From positions 1 through 64,000 of the forward strand of contig JBEKEM010000012.1 in NCBI GenBank assembly GCA_050013835.1: a stretch of 64,000 nucleotides of DNA, in the 5' to 3' direction. Shown here in pieces: positions 1 to 9,469 of this stretch. The notes under the pieces were generated by a model. That model was not told where the DNA came from, did not search any database, and saw only the letters and a list, made by a program, of their open reading frames with translations. Source of the DNA: Bog-793 sp050013835 (lineage in GTDB: Bacteria > Actinomycetota > Acidimicrobiia > Acidimicrobiales > Bog-793). Within the stretch, counting starts at the first letter, position 1. Each line of letters opens with the position of its first letter. Made by a program: the position numbers and the translations under genes.

Positions 1-1
1 C

Positions 2-118
2 CGCCGCTGCACTGACCGCAAGAGCGCCCATCGTCTCGCCCAGCTCGCCCTGGCGATCACCTTCCTCATCACCGCCAAGCTCATCGACTGGCGAGATCGG
101 TGGTCACCTATCCGCTGA
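2..118 (+). CDS. C-terminal end of a DDE transposase (partial, cut by window edge)
   Basis: The first bases read in frame as about 38 residues ending in TGA at 116-118, starting RRCTDRKSAH and ending DWRDRWSPIR. A basic RRxTDRK-type stretch followed by a short hydrophobic helix (LAQLALAITFLITAKLI) is the usual tail of IS5/IS4-like DDE transposases. Only the last fragment is visible, so the catalytic residues and the state of the element cannot be judged. It ends just before the 3' end of the convergent PAS/EAL gene. It could instead be an unrelated C-terminus; the family call is by resemblance only. Confidence 0.45.
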   Translation, partial: RRCTDRKSAHRLAQLALAITFLITAKLIDWRDRWSPIR

Positions 119-138
119 GGCTCTAAGTCGACACCGTC

Positions 139-3100
139 CTAGTGGGCGAGGTCCCGGGTGAGGACGGCGAGGCACTCCGCCGCCGGCAACGGCTTCGCGA
201 AGAGGAATCCCTGGATGCAGGAGCAGCCGGCGCGCTTCAGCCAGGCGAGCTGGCCGGCCGTTTCCACGCCTTCGGCGATGACGGTCGATTCGAGGGCGCG
301 TCCCATCTCGAGGATCGCCGTGGTGAGCCGTTGCACCTCCTCGTCGTTCTCGAGGCCGCTCACGAAGCTGCGGTCGATCTTCAAGATGTCGATCCCGAAG
401 CGCCGAATGCGTCCGAGCGAGGAGTAACCGGTCCCGAAGTCGTCGATCGCCACCCTGACGCCGAGCTTGTGGAGGGGGTCGAGCGACTCGTGGACGAGTT
501 CGAGGTTCTCCATGAAAGTCGTCTCGGTGATCTCGAGGGTGACGAGCCTGGGGTTGATGCCGGAGGAGTCGAGGGCCCTGCGCATCATCTCGAGGAACGA
601 CCCCGCCTGGATCTGGCGTGGCGAGACGTTGATGGCGATTTCCCACGGCGCGTCAGGCCGCTCCTTGTTCCACGCGCTCACCTGGCGGAAGGCCTCGCCG
701 GTCACCCACTCGCCGATGGGCACGATGAGCCCGGTCTCCTCGGCGATCGGGATGAACTCGTCGGGGCACACCAGCCCGCGGGTCGGGTCCATCCAGCGGA
801 TCAGCGCCTCGACGCCGATGAACCGGTCGTGGGTCACGTCGAGGATCGGCTGGTAGTAGAGGACGAACTCACTCTCCGCTAGGGCCCGGCGCAGACCGGC
901 CTCGGCGTTGGCGCGGGCGAGCACCGAGCCGCGCAGCGACTCGTCGAACAGGACCGCGCAGTCGCCGCCGCTCGCCTTGGCCTCGACGACCGCCAGCTCG
1001 GCGTCGCGCATGAGGCGTTCGGGCGACTCGTCGCGGCTGCCGAGGGCGATCCCGATGCTGACGGCGACGACCACCTCCTCGCCGTCGAGGACGACCGGAC
1101 GCTCGAGCGCTGACTGGACATTGTCGGCGAAGCTCGTCATCTCCGCCGGGTGGGCGACGGCCCCGCGCACGACGACGAACGTGTCGCTTTCCAGCCGGCC
1201 GACGGTGTCGGTGTGAAGGCTGCTCTCGACGAGGCGCTGCCCGAGCTCGACGAGTAGCTGATCGCCGAGGGCGCGGCCGAACGTCTCGTTCATGGCGTCG
1301 AAGCGGTCGACGTCGAGGACCATCACGCCGACGAAGCGGTGGCGGGCACGGGCCCACTGGATCTCCTGCCCGATCCGGTCGGCGACGAGCGCCCGGCCCG
1401 GGAGCGAGGTCAGCGAGTCGTGGAGCTCTTCGAAACTGAGCTGTTCCTCCATCCGTCGGAGCTCGGACTCGTCGAGGAACTGGCCGAGGATGCCGACGAC
1501 CTTCCCCGAATCGTCGTGGATCGTCGAGATGAAGACCCGGCCGTGCACGAGGTGGCCGTCGGCGTGGATGTAGCTCCTCTCCTGCGTCCAGGTCTCAGCC
1601 GCCCCGGCGAGGATGTCGGCGAAGACTTGCTTCTGTCGTTCCACGTCCCCGGGTTGCATGTGCTCTGAGAGCCTGGCACCGACCAGTTCCTCGCGGGAAA
1701 GGCCGAACACCTCGAGGAATGCGTCGTTGATGATCTGCACCCGGCCCTCGAGGTCGAGCGTCGCCGCCGGGATGTGGCTCTGCTCGAACAGCTGCAGCCG
1801 GTAACGGGCCTCGAGTTCGCGTTCCCGCTCGGCGCGCTGCTGCTCCGATATGTCGAGAACCTGTTGAATCACGCCGATGATCGATCCGGAGTCGTCGCGC
1901 AGCGGCTCGTAGAACAGGCGTGTGGGTATGGGGTGGCCGTCCGCGTGCAGGAAACTCACTCGGATCTCGCTGAACTTCGCGGTCCCGGCCAATAGTTCGG
2001 TCAGAAGACTCCCAACCGGCGTGGCGTCCTCGGGGGTGACCATCGATGCGGAGGGCATTCCGACCAGCTCCTCACGCGATCGCCCGAGGAGTCGGCAGAT
2101 CGCGTCGTTGACCATTAGCACCCGGCCACCCTGGTCGGTAACCACGGCGGAGATCGGGCTCTGGTCCAAAAGGAGTTCGCGGAAGCGGGCTTCGGCCTCG
2201 CGTTCTGCCTCGACCCGCTTCTGCTCCGTGAGGTCGAGGACCTGGCCGATGACGCCGACGAACGATCCCGCTTCGTTGCGCATCGCACTGGTGAACACCT
2301 GGCAGGGGACGAAGTGGCCGCCGCCGTGGCGGAAGCGCAGTTCGAGTTTGTTGCTGTTTCGTCCGCCGCGGAGGTACTCGGCCATCCCGCGCGTTTGGGA
2401 CTCGCGATCGTCGGGGTGGATGTGCTCTGCGATCGGGGTGCCGACTAGTTCCTCGCGCGTGCGACCGAAGAGACGACAGGTCGCTTCGTTGACCGACGAG
2501 AGGCGACCCTGCGGGTCGACGGCGGCGGACGGGATGAAGCTCTGGTCGAAGAGGAGCGCGCGGAAGCGGGCTTCAGCCTCGCGTTGTGCCTCGACCCGCT
2601 TCTGCTCCGTGAGGTCGAGGGCCTGGCCGATGATGCCGACGAGCGCGCCCGTGTCGTCGCGTACCGCGGAGGTGACGAGCCGGCAGGGAACGTAGTGACC
2701 GTCGGAGTGGCGGATATGTACCTCGGCGTCGTCGGTGTCCTGAGTTCCGTCGCGGTACCTGGTCATTCCCTGGGTGAGCCTGTCGAGATCGTCGGGGTGG
2801 ACATCGTCGAGAAACGTCGATCCGATCGCATCAACAGTCGAACGGCCGAAGAGGCGCCTGGTCGCTTCATTAATCAGTACCAGATTGCCCCGCGGGTCGA
2901 TGATGACTCCGGGGATGGGACTCTGCTCGAGCAGGAGCTCCCGAAGGCGCGCCTGCTCCTCCCGTTCAGCTGCGATCCTCTTCTGTTCGGAGAGGTCGAT
3001 TATCTGACCGATGACGCCGACGACCACCCCGAAGTCGTCGCGCAACACGGAGACGTACATCCGCGTGGGCACGCGCCGGCCATCAGCATGGATGAAGCCG

Positions 3101-4965
3101 ATCTCGGCCTCACCCCGGTCCAGGGTGCCGCTTATGTAGTCGGCGAGGCTCTGCGTCACGCTCCCATGGTCATCCGGGCCAATGTGGTCGACGAAGGCGG
3201 ATCCGAGCAGCTGCTTGCGGGAGTAGCCGGAGAGACGAACGAGCGCGTCGTTGACAGCAATGACCATGCCCTGTGTATCGATGGCCCCCGCGGCGACGGC
3301 GCTCTGTTCGAAGAGCACGTGCGCGAAACGAGTCGCGTGGCGGCGTTCCTCCTGAGCCCGCTTTTCCTCCGTGAGGTCGACCCCCTGCGCGAACAATGAG
3401 ATGACCGCACCCGACTCGTCACGAATCGCCGCGATGATCAGGCGCACCGGGATGATGTGCCCGTCGGCGTGGAGGAAGCGCACCTCGCGCTCGGCCTCCT
3501 GCCGAGTACCGGCGAATATCTCAGCCGCAATCGCATTGTCGGGCGCGGCATCCTCTGGGTCGATTATGTCTGCGAAGGCCCTTAGTTTGAGCAACTTCCG
3601 GCGCGAGTACCCGAACAATTGGGTACAGGCATCGTTCACCCACAGTGGGTGACGGTCAGGGGCGAGGATCGCCGTCGCGATGGGGCTTTTCATGAAAGCC
3701 TCCCGCAGGAGCCCTTGCATGCTCTTCTCCTGCGCTTCGGCGCGCTTCTGCTCGGTGAGGTCGATCGCCTGCGAGAGGAGCGCGACGATCGTGCCGGACT
3801 CGTCGCGAATTGCCCCGGTGAAGGCACGCACCGGCACGACGCGTCCATCGGCGCGCACATAACGTTTTTCGCGGTCGTAGGTCGTCCGGGAGCCCGCGAG
3901 CAGCTCGCGGAAGAGCTCTTCCTCCTGGGCGACATCGTCGGCGTGCGTTATGTCCAGGAAGCTCTGCAGTCTGGTCATCTCGTCGCGGGAATACCCGACG
4001 AGCCGGGTGTAGGCGCTGTTGACCCAGAGGGGACGACGCTCGATCGAGACGACCGCCGTCGGGATCGAGCTCTGATCGAACACCCGTCTCCAGTGGGAGA
4101 ACGTCTTTCCCCCTGCAGGTGTTCGGAACTGCCCGGGCGATGTCGCCTGGAGGAGCTGGCTCATCGTCTCCGTGACGGGGTTCTGCGAGCCCGCGTCGCG
4201 CGGTCTGCTTCGACCGGTCGCCCCGTTGTGGTTCGACTCCGCCGCAGCAGGAGCCTGGGCCACGGCCGTGAACCCGATGACGAGGCCCCTGCCGCGGATC
4301 GGCGTCAGCGAGAAGGGCGCCTCGACCAGCTTCCCTGACTTGTCGAGTTGTAGGCAGGTGCAGTTGTCGACCTGGTTGCCAGTGAGGATGCGCGCGAGCT
4401 CCCGGCGGAACCGGGAATCGTTTTCCGGGGCGACGAGCATCGAGACACGGCTGCCCGCGGCCTCGAAGTCGGGGTAGCCGAACAGGCGCTCAGCGGCTCC
4501 ATTCCAGGTCACGAGGACGGCCCGGGTGGAATGCCGGTGCGAATCCCCGTCGGGGCCGTCGAAGACCGCCGAGAAGCGGGCTGCCTCGCTGCTGGATGTG
4601 GAGTTGCCGGATGTCCTGTGAATGGCGAGCGACGCGCCGACGAAGTGCCCGGCGACGTCGTGCACCGGGGATATCGTCAGCGTGCTCTTGAATCGGTTCC
4701 CGTTCTTCGTGCATACGAAAGCGACGACGCGTTCTGCACTCCCTCCAGCTCGGAGACGCGCGAAACCCGCCTGCAACCTCGACGAGCCGGCGGAATCGAA
4801 GAGGAGCGAGGCATGACGGCCGCGGGTTTCTGTGGCTGGGTAGCCGAGAAGCGCCTCGGCGGCGGCGTTCCAGCTCCCGAGGCAGAACTTCGAGTTCAGA
4901 AGGACGAATGGCTCGTCCCACGATCTGGCGACCGTTCCGAACCTTGCGAACAAGGTTTCAGCCAT
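139..4965 (-). CDS. Nine-PAS sensor protein with degenerate GGDEF and intact EAL domain
   Basis: A c-di-GMP signalling protein of about 1608 residues. Two divergent PAS domains (about residues 1-250) are followed by seven tandem PAS/PAC repeats, each with a 'QSxIP' start and ending in 'DLTEQKR' (about 290-1190), then GGDEF (about 1190-1350) and EAL (about 1360-1608). The GGDEF signature position reads RLESDTF, so diguanylate cyclase activity is unlikely. The EAL domain keeps VEALIRW, IAINVSPRQ, TFMENLE, AIDDFGTGYSSL, LKIDRSFV and VIAEGVET, so c-di-GMP phosphodiesterase activity is expected, perhaps with the GGDEF as a GTP sensor. No membrane segment is seen, so it is probably cytoplasmic. I chose ATG 4965 because a GGGGTGGG sequence precedes it; the frame also opens at ATG 4995. 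PAS repeats 6-8 are very similar at DNA level, suggesting recent internal duplication. Confidence 0.9.
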   Translation of the reverse strand: MAETLFARFGTVARSWDEPFVLLNSKFCLGSWNAAAEALLGYPATETRGRHASLLFDSAGSSRLQAGFARLRAGGSAERVVAFVCTKNGNRFKSTLTISPVHDVAGHFVGASLAIHRTSGNSTSSSEAARFSAVFDGPDGDSHRHSTRAVLVTWNGAAERLFGYPDFEAAGSRVSMLVAPENDSRFRRELARILTGNQVDNCTCLQLDKSGKLVEAPFSLTPIRGRGLVIGFTAVAQAPAAAESNHNGATGRSRPRDAGSQNPVTETMSQLLQATSPGQFRTPAGGKTFSHWRRVFDQSSIPTAVVSIERRPLWVNSAYTRLVGYSRDEMTRLQSFLDITHADDVAQEEELFRELLAGSRTTYDREKRYVRADGRVVPVRAFTGAIRDESGTIVALLSQAIDLTEQKRAEAQEKSMQGLLREAFMKSPIATAILAPDRHPLWVNDACTQLFGYSRRKLLKLRAFADIIDPEDAAPDNAIAAEIFAGTRQEAEREVRFLHADGHIIPVRLIIAAIRDESGAVISLFAQGVDLTEEKRAQEERRHATRFAHVLFEQSAVAAGAIDTQGMVIAVNDALVRLSGYSRKQLLGSAFVDHIGPDDHGSVTQSLADYISGTLDRGEAEIGFIHADGRRVPTRMYVSVLRDDFGVVVGVIGQIIDLSEQKRIAAEREEQARLRELLLEQSPIPGVIIDPRGNLVLINEATRRLFGRSTVDAIGSTFLDDVHPDDLDRLTQGMTRYRDGTQDTDDAEVHIRHSDGHYVPCRLVTSAVRDDTGALVGIIGQALDLTEQKRVEAQREAEARFRALLFDQSFIPSAAVDPQGRLSSVNEATCRLFGRTREELVGTPIAEHIHPDDRESQTRGMAEYLRGGRNSNKLELRFRHGGGHFVPCQVFTSAMRNEAGSFVGVIGQVLDLTEQKRVEAEREAEARFRELLLDQSPISAVVTDQGGRVLMVNDAICRLLGRSREELVGMPSASMVTPEDATPVGSLLTELLAGTAKFSEIRVSFLHADGHPIPTRLFYEPLRDDSGSIIGVIQQVLDISEQQRAERERELEARYRLQLFEQSHIPAATLDLEGRVQIINDAFLEVFGLSREELVGARLSEHMQPGDVERQKQVFADILAGAAETWTQERSYIHADGHLVHGRVFISTIHDDSGKVVGILGQFLDESELRRMEEQLSFEELHDSLTSLPGRALVADRIGQEIQWARARHRFVGVMVLDVDRFDAMNETFGRALGDQLLVELGQRLVESSLHTDTVGRLESDTFVVVRGAVAHPAEMTSFADNVQSALERPVVLDGEEVVVAVSIGIALGSRDESPERLMRDAELAVVEAKASGGDCAVLFDESLRGSVLARANAEAGLRRALAESEFVLYYQPILDVTHDRFIGVEALIRWMDPTRGLVCPDEFIPIAEETGLIVPIGEWVTGEAFRQVSAWNKERPDAPWEIAINVSPRQIQAGSFLEMMRRALDSSGINPRLVTLEITETTFMENLELVHESLDPLHKLGVRVAIDDFGTGYSSLGRIRRFGIDILKIDRSFVSGLENDEEVQRLTTAILEMGRALESTVIAEGVETAGQLAWLKRAGCSCIQGFLFAKPLPAAECLAVLTRDLAH

Positions 4966-5826
4966 GGACCCACCCCAGCTGAACATCCGCTTCATCCCGG
5001 CGCCGCGGGAGAATTGTTCTGGCGGTCAGCGGAAACCCGATCGGAACTCCCAAATCTAGCACGGAACGTGACAGAATCTGTGCCTTCTCACTTGGAAAGT
5101 GCATGTCGGATTCGTGAAGCACCGAGCGAAAGCGCGGGCCGTGCGCAATCGCCCCCCTCGGTAGTAGATCGAATTTCTCCCGGGTCGAGGGACTCCACAT
5201 CGCGCTCGTCGTGACAGGGGCGAGGATGGAGAGGGCGTCGTCGGATGAACCGGCGATCGCGACAACCTTCTCGAACAGGGTTGCGGCCATTCTCGTCCGC
5301 CCTGCCCAATTTCGGGCTGTGTATCTCGCCAACCAATGACCGTGTCATCGATGATCGGCAAATGGCATTCTTCTGGTGAAGCGACCGTAACACACGACTC
5401 AACGGCAGGGCGGTATTTCCCGAGTGTCGCGGCTCATCGTCCCGCATCAGGGTTGTTTCGCGCAAGCCGGCACACACTGCGACTACTGGGTCGTCGCGCG
5501 CGCACCGCCGACCGTCAGACGGAAAGTAGGTGTCTCAGCGAACAGCGCCCCGACTCCGCGGCTCGATAGGGCAATATCGATGCAGCGCGCTGTGTCGAAT
5601 TGGGCGTCGAAGGTAACGATTTCAAAGTGGGCCGGAAACCGCGGCGCGGCGTCGGATCCATCGAGCCGGGTGTCGGTTGTGGCGTCACGGCGGGGGGTCA
5701 CGCCGGATGGTTGGACAGGTCCGAGGTGATTCCGGCGCGACTCCTTCGACACCGGGGGCAAGCGGCTCGCGACGACAGGGACGCTGGACAGCCCTCGACG
5801 CGGTCTCTCGATAGTGGTTACCGTCG
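4966..5826. other. Long intergenic region with a possible decayed PAS N-terminus
   Basis: About 860 bases with no convincing complete gene. On the minus strand a reading frame from ATG 5290 down to about 4958 begins MAATLFEKVV and resembles the start of the adjacent large PAS protein (MAETLFARFG), with matching spacing of A, S and D residues over some 25 residues. After that the resemblance fades. It may be a decayed partial copy of the first PAS domain. The rest (5340-5826) shows nothing I can assign. Confidence 0.3.
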
Positions 5827-7089
5827 GTGCCCGTGGGCGCGGGACTAAGGACAGGCGGGGCGCAATCGCGCACGTTGACGCCCCTTTTGGCGATGGTCCT
5901 GACGTCGTCGCTTGTCGCCGCCACCGGCTCGCTCGCGAGTGTTCCTCGGGCCGCGGCCTCGTCCGGCACCGGAGACCGTTCCCGGATCACCGCGCTGGAG
6001 CGGCGGATCGCCGCGGACGGAGCCTCTGCCAAGCGTGTCGTCACGCGCTATGACGACGCCGCGGCGAAGGAGGCCATGATCGAGCGGCGCCTGGCGATCA
6101 CTGGACGCGAGCTCAGGCACGGTCTGGCAGCGAAGGAGTCGATCGGCCGTGAGCTGAGTCAGATCGCGGTGGAGGCCTACGTGGACGCCGACAACGGCGG
6201 GGGCGCGGCGACCGTACTGGATGTGCCGGGCGATGAGTCGGAGGCCGCCGGGGTGTACACGGACGTCGCCACGAGCCAGCTCGTCACCGCCGTCTCGACC
6301 TACGAGGCCGACGAGCGCTACGTCGAGCAGCAGCAGTTCGCGCTCCGGAGCGAACAGGCCGCGATCAAAAGGGTTCTCTCCCAGCTGCTCCCGGACCGGA
6401 ACGCGGCCGAAGCCGCGGTGGCGAAGGACGAGGCGCTCCTGCGGAGCCTCCGGGGCGACCTCCGGCGTGCCCTCGCTGCTGACATCGCGAGCGATGCCTC
6501 GGCTGATGCCGCTTCCGAGACTGCACTCGCCAAACAGTCGGTCGTCGTGTCCGACCCAGGGTCAGCACCTGCCCCGACGCCCGGGGCCTCGCAGTCATCT
6601 GGTCCTTCCGTCTACGAGAACCCCCTGCGCGCCGTCGGCTCGCTCTACCCCGAGCGGATCGACCAGGGTGTCGACTACGCCGGCTACGGCCCGATCTACG
6701 CGATGGGCGATGGGACGATACTCAGCACAGCGAACGCCGGCTGGCCCGGGGGGACGTACATCACCTATCGGCTCAGTGACGGAAGCGCGGCGGGCCTCGT
6801 CGTCTACGCCGCCGAGGACATCGAGCCGCTCGTGCAGGTGGGCGAGACGGTGACACCCGAGACGGTCCTCGGCACCATCTACGTGGGACCCGACGGGATC
6901 GAGACCGGCTGGGCGGACAACGGCACCGGCGACACGATGGCGAGGGACGCCGGCGAGTTCTACGGCTGGAACTCGACGGCGTTCGGGGCGAACTACTCGC
7001 AACTCCTCGTCTCCCTCGGCGCCCCCGGGGGAGTTCCCCAGAACGAGCCCCCCACCGGCGTCCTCCCGCCTGACTGGCCGACGTGGTGA
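5827..7089 (+). CDS. Secreted coiled-coil protein with degenerate M23-like domain
   Basis: 420 residues. After a basic start there is a hydrophobic segment (about 18-45) consistent with a signal peptide or anchor. Residues about 50-230 are charged and Ala-rich and look helical or coiled-coil, as in murein hydrolase activators. After a Pro/Ala/Ser linker a lysostaphin-like (M23) fold is suggested by 'QGVDYAGYGPIYAMGDGTILS' spacing and 'VQVGETVTPETVLGTIYVG'. The zinc ligands of active M23 enzymes are not kept: the first His is replaced (RIDQGVD) and the HxH position reads VYAAED. A non-catalytic cell-wall or division role is therefore more likely than hydrolysis. It is the last gene before the tRNA-Pro hotspot. 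The start may lie a few codons downstream. Confidence 0.7.
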   Translation: MPVGAGLRTGGAQSRTLTPLLAMVLTSSLVAATGSLASVPRAAASSGTGDRSRITALERRIAADGASAKRVVTRYDDAAAKEAMIERRLAITGRELRHGLAAKESIGRELSQIAVEAYVDADNGGGAATVLDVPGDESEAAGVYTDVATSQLVTAVSTYEADERYVEQQQFALRSEQAAIKRVLSQLLPDRNAAEAAVAKDEALLRSLRGDLRRALAADIASDASADAASETALAKQSVVVSDPGSAPAPTPGASQSSGPSVYENPLRAVGSLYPERIDQGVDYAGYGPIYAMGDGTILSTANAGWPGGTYITYRLSDGSAAGLVVYAAEDIEPLVQVGETVTPETVLGTIYVGPDGIETGWADNGTGDTMARDAGEFYGWNSTAFGANYSQLLVSLGAPGGVPQNEPPTGVLPPDWPTW

Positions 7090-7211
7090 CTAACGCGGGC
7101 ACGGGCGCTGCTCGGGGCCTGCTCGCAGGGAGGTCCCCGCGTCGGCTGCGGTAGGGTGAGCCCTGGTCGGCCGCCATTCCTGACCAGGGAAAACGGTCGT
7201 GCGAGCGATGA

Positions 7212-7286
7212 CGGGCTGTGGCGCAGTTTGGTTAGCGCGCTTGACTGGGGGTCAAGAGGTCCCGGGTTCAAATCCCGGCAGCCCGA
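7212..7286 (+). tRNA. tRNA-Pro (anticodon GGG)
   Basis: The acceptor stem CGGGCTG (7212-7218) pairs with CAGCCCG (7279-7285) and A 7286 is the discriminator. The D-arm contains TTTGGTTAGC. The anticodon stem CTTGA/TCAAG closes a 7-base loop CTGGGGG, giving U33 and anticodon GGG. The T-arm is CCCGG-GTTCAAAT-CCCGG. No CCA is encoded. The 3' part (about 7243-7287) recurs four more times downstream, so this tRNA is the integration target of the island that follows. A TAGGGT hexamer at 7152-7157 could be its -10 box, but this is weak. Confidence 0.95.
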
Positions 7287-7353
7287 CAGAAATGGCTCAG
7301 TAGTGGCCCTGAGGTTCAGGGTGATGGCGAGCGGTAGGCGTCTGAGAGAACCT

Positions 7354-7377
7354 CGTGAGAACCAAGCGGTTCTCACG
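7354..7377. repeat. Perfect inverted repeat next to integrase remnant
   Basis: CGTGAGAACC (7354-7363) and its exact complement GGTTCTCACG (7368-7377) flank a 4-base spacer AAGC. It lies 67 bases past the tRNA-Pro and just before the integrase-like start. A related hairpin with the same GAGAACCAAG core sits at 16737-16759, near the next attachment site. It could be a recombinase or excisionase arm site or a control hairpin; I cannot tell which. Confidence 0.55.
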
Positions 7378-7386
7378 GAGGATCGA

Positions 7387-7482
7387 ATGCCGGCAAATCC
7401 GGAAGGCGTCTACCCCGACGGCAGGGGTCGCTGGTACTTCCAAGTCACCATCGGCCGCGGCCCGCTCACAGGTGAACGCTGA
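7387..7482 (+). pseudogene. N-terminal remnant of a tyrosine recombinase (integrase)
   Basis: 31 codons from ATG 7387 to a stop at 7480-7482. The peptide has GVYPDGRGRWYFQVTIG and PLTGER, the pattern of the N-terminal arm-binding domain of phage-type tyrosine integrases (aromatic and basic three-strand motif followed by a G+R-rich turn). No catalytic domain follows: the next 200 bases carry no continuation. Position right beside the tRNA-Pro target is where integrases of tRNA-inserted elements usually lie. I read it as the broken integrase of segment A; the family call rests on a very short peptide. Confidence 0.5.
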
Positions 7483-7682
7483 TCGTCTTCCAATAGCTGC
7501 ATTCTCCTTCGGTCATGCAGCCTGAGGTCAACAGATGGGGGTGTCAGCCTCCGTCAGGGGGTCGCACCGTTGGCGGTCGTCAGCTTGCCGAAGTAGGCAC
7601 CGGTTGTCTTGCCTAGGTCGAGGACCCTGCGTAGGTCGCGGCTCTCCGCAGCTCAGTCGAGATCGTCAGTGAACGATCTGGG

Positions 7683-9179
7683 CTAAGTCTTAGCCCTTTC
7701 CGCCTCAACGAGAGCAAACGACTGGGGCGGCAGCAGTAAGGTCAGCAGTGAACCACGAGGCTCCAGTTCGCTATCTTCGAGCGACACCCCCTCGACATCG
7801 GGGAGCCTGCGAGCCTCAGTACTCTTTTCGCTAGTGACCGTGCGCACGCGCGCCTCTCCGCTCAACTCCGCGCCTCGAAGAACAATCTCGACCAGCTCAG
7901 CACTCTCGCGAGCGCGGTTGACGAGGGTCACCGCCAATCGTCCACGATCCTCCGTAACGGTTGCAGCGGCGTCGATGACTTTGAACGGAGCCAGGTCACT
8001 GATTCGATGAGGCCAACGGCCGGCACCTTCAAGACCGGCACCTTCAAGAAGTTTGGCATCAATATTGGGTCCGTAAACATGTGCATCGACGGCCAGATCG
8101 AGTGCACCCTGGGCATGTAGAGCAAACGGATAATAGATTGGCTGAGCTGCCGCCACTCGGGAGTTCGTCACGATCGGCGCAATAGCATTCACAAGTTGCG
8201 CCCAATTCGCCATGCGCACCCAGTCGCAGTTCCGAACGAAGATGTTGAGGTACGTGCCAACGGCGAGCGCATCACTGAAGTCGTACCGCTCCTCCAGCGA
8301 ACCGTCGTCAGTCCGGTACCACACGTTCCACTCGTCGTAGGCGATACGGGGAGGAGAGGCGATCCTCTTGACGTACGCCGTGCGCTCAATCAGAGCTTTC
8401 GCTGCCGCGATCGCGCGCTCAGCCTGGTGCGGCTGTAGGACATTCGTCCAATAGTCCGCCGAACCGGTGTACAGGTGCACAGAGTGCATGTCCACAAGTG
8501 ACGCAAGTCCCTCGATCACGACCCGATCCCAGTCGTTCCAACCATTCATTCCGCAACTCACCAAGCGAATGTCTGGGTCCACCATTCGGAGTGCACGCGC
8601 CCAGCGAGTTGCTTCACGCACGTACTCTTCGGCGCTGACAGCTCCAACCTGCCACTCCCCGTACATTTCATTGCCTAGACCCCACCACCGAACACCGTGC
8701 GGGGAGGCACTCGCGTTCTCCACGCGCTTGTCTGACCAATATGTCGAATCGGCACCGTTGCAGTACTCGACCCACGCCATCGCTTCCGCGAGTGATCCAT
8801 TGCCCATGTTCAGGCATATGTACGGTTCGGCCGTGAGGCGCCGACAATAAGCAACGAACTCGTCTGTCCCAAAATGATTGGACTCGACGCCTCCCCAGGC
8901 TATGTTTCTCCGCCTCGGTCGCAGAGCCATTGGACCAATGCCGTCGGTCCAATGGTACGTGCTTGCAAAGTTCCCGCCGGGCCAGCGGAGAACTGAAATC
9001 CGCAACTCCTGTAACAGACCAAGTACATCCTGTCGCACAATCTCCTCATCAGCCGGACTTGTGTCTTCCGCGTACAGGCCTCCATAAATGCAGCGACCAA
9101 GGTGCTCTACGAAACCCCCAAAAACCGCCCGATTGAGGCGACCGATGGGCCTTTCCAAGTCAATCGCGATTCGGGTCAT
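7683..9179 (-). CDS. abfA: GH51 alpha-L-arabinofuranosidase
   Basis: 498 residues, the normal length for GH51 intracellular arabinofuranosidases, which remove terminal alpha-L-arabinofuranosyl groups from arabinan, arabinoxylan or arabinoxyloglucan oligosaccharides. Family signatures are clear: FGGFVEHLGRCIYGGL at the N-terminus, LRWPGGNFAS, WWGLGNEMYG with acid/base Glu171, and IAYDEWNVWY with nucleophile Glu283, followed by a C-terminal beta domain. No signal peptide is seen, so it acts in the cytoplasm on imported sugars. It is the last gene of the LacI-led minus-strand operon, separated from GH31 by about 700 bases holding a broken GH31 copy. Confidence 0.92.
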   Translation of the reverse strand: MTRIAIDLERPIGRLNRAVFGGFVEHLGRCIYGGLYAEDTSPADEEIVRQDVLGLLQELRISVLRWPGGNFASTYHWTDGIGPMALRPRRRNIAWGGVESNHFGTDEFVAYCRRLTAEPYICLNMGNGSLAEAMAWVEYCNGADSTYWSDKRVENASASPHGVRWWGLGNEMYGEWQVGAVSAEEYVREATRWARALRMVDPDIRLVSCGMNGWNDWDRVVIEGLASLVDMHSVHLYTGSADYWTNVLQPHQAERAIAAAKALIERTAYVKRIASPPRIAYDEWNVWYRTDDGSLEERYDFSDALAVGTYLNIFVRNCDWVRMANWAQLVNAIAPIVTNSRVAAAQPIYYPFALHAQGALDLAVDAHVYGPNIDAKLLEGAGLEGAGRWPHRISDLAPFKVIDAAATVTEDRGRLAVTLVNRARESAELVEIVLRGAELSGEARVRTVTSEKSTEARRLPDVEGVSLEDSELEPRGSLLTLLLPPQSFALVEAERAKT

Positions 9180-9469
9180 CAGTTCTGTCCGGTCATTGCG
9201 TACCTACTTTCACCGACGTGGCCAGCAACAGCTCGGCGAGCCGCCACATATGCCGCTATGGCTTCTATCGCGTGACCTGTCTGAAACCGGCTTGCCGCTT
9301 GACGACGAGTTCTCGATCCCTGTAACAGTCTTTCAAAAGGAGATAACGAGCCAGCCGACCCAATGCTCGGGATGCGGAAAGGGGCTGGTGCCACGATTAA
9401 CTTCAGCATGACTGGCTCGGGGCAGTAAGGGTCAACAATTCCCCCCAGGTCATTGACCGGCCGGCAGCA

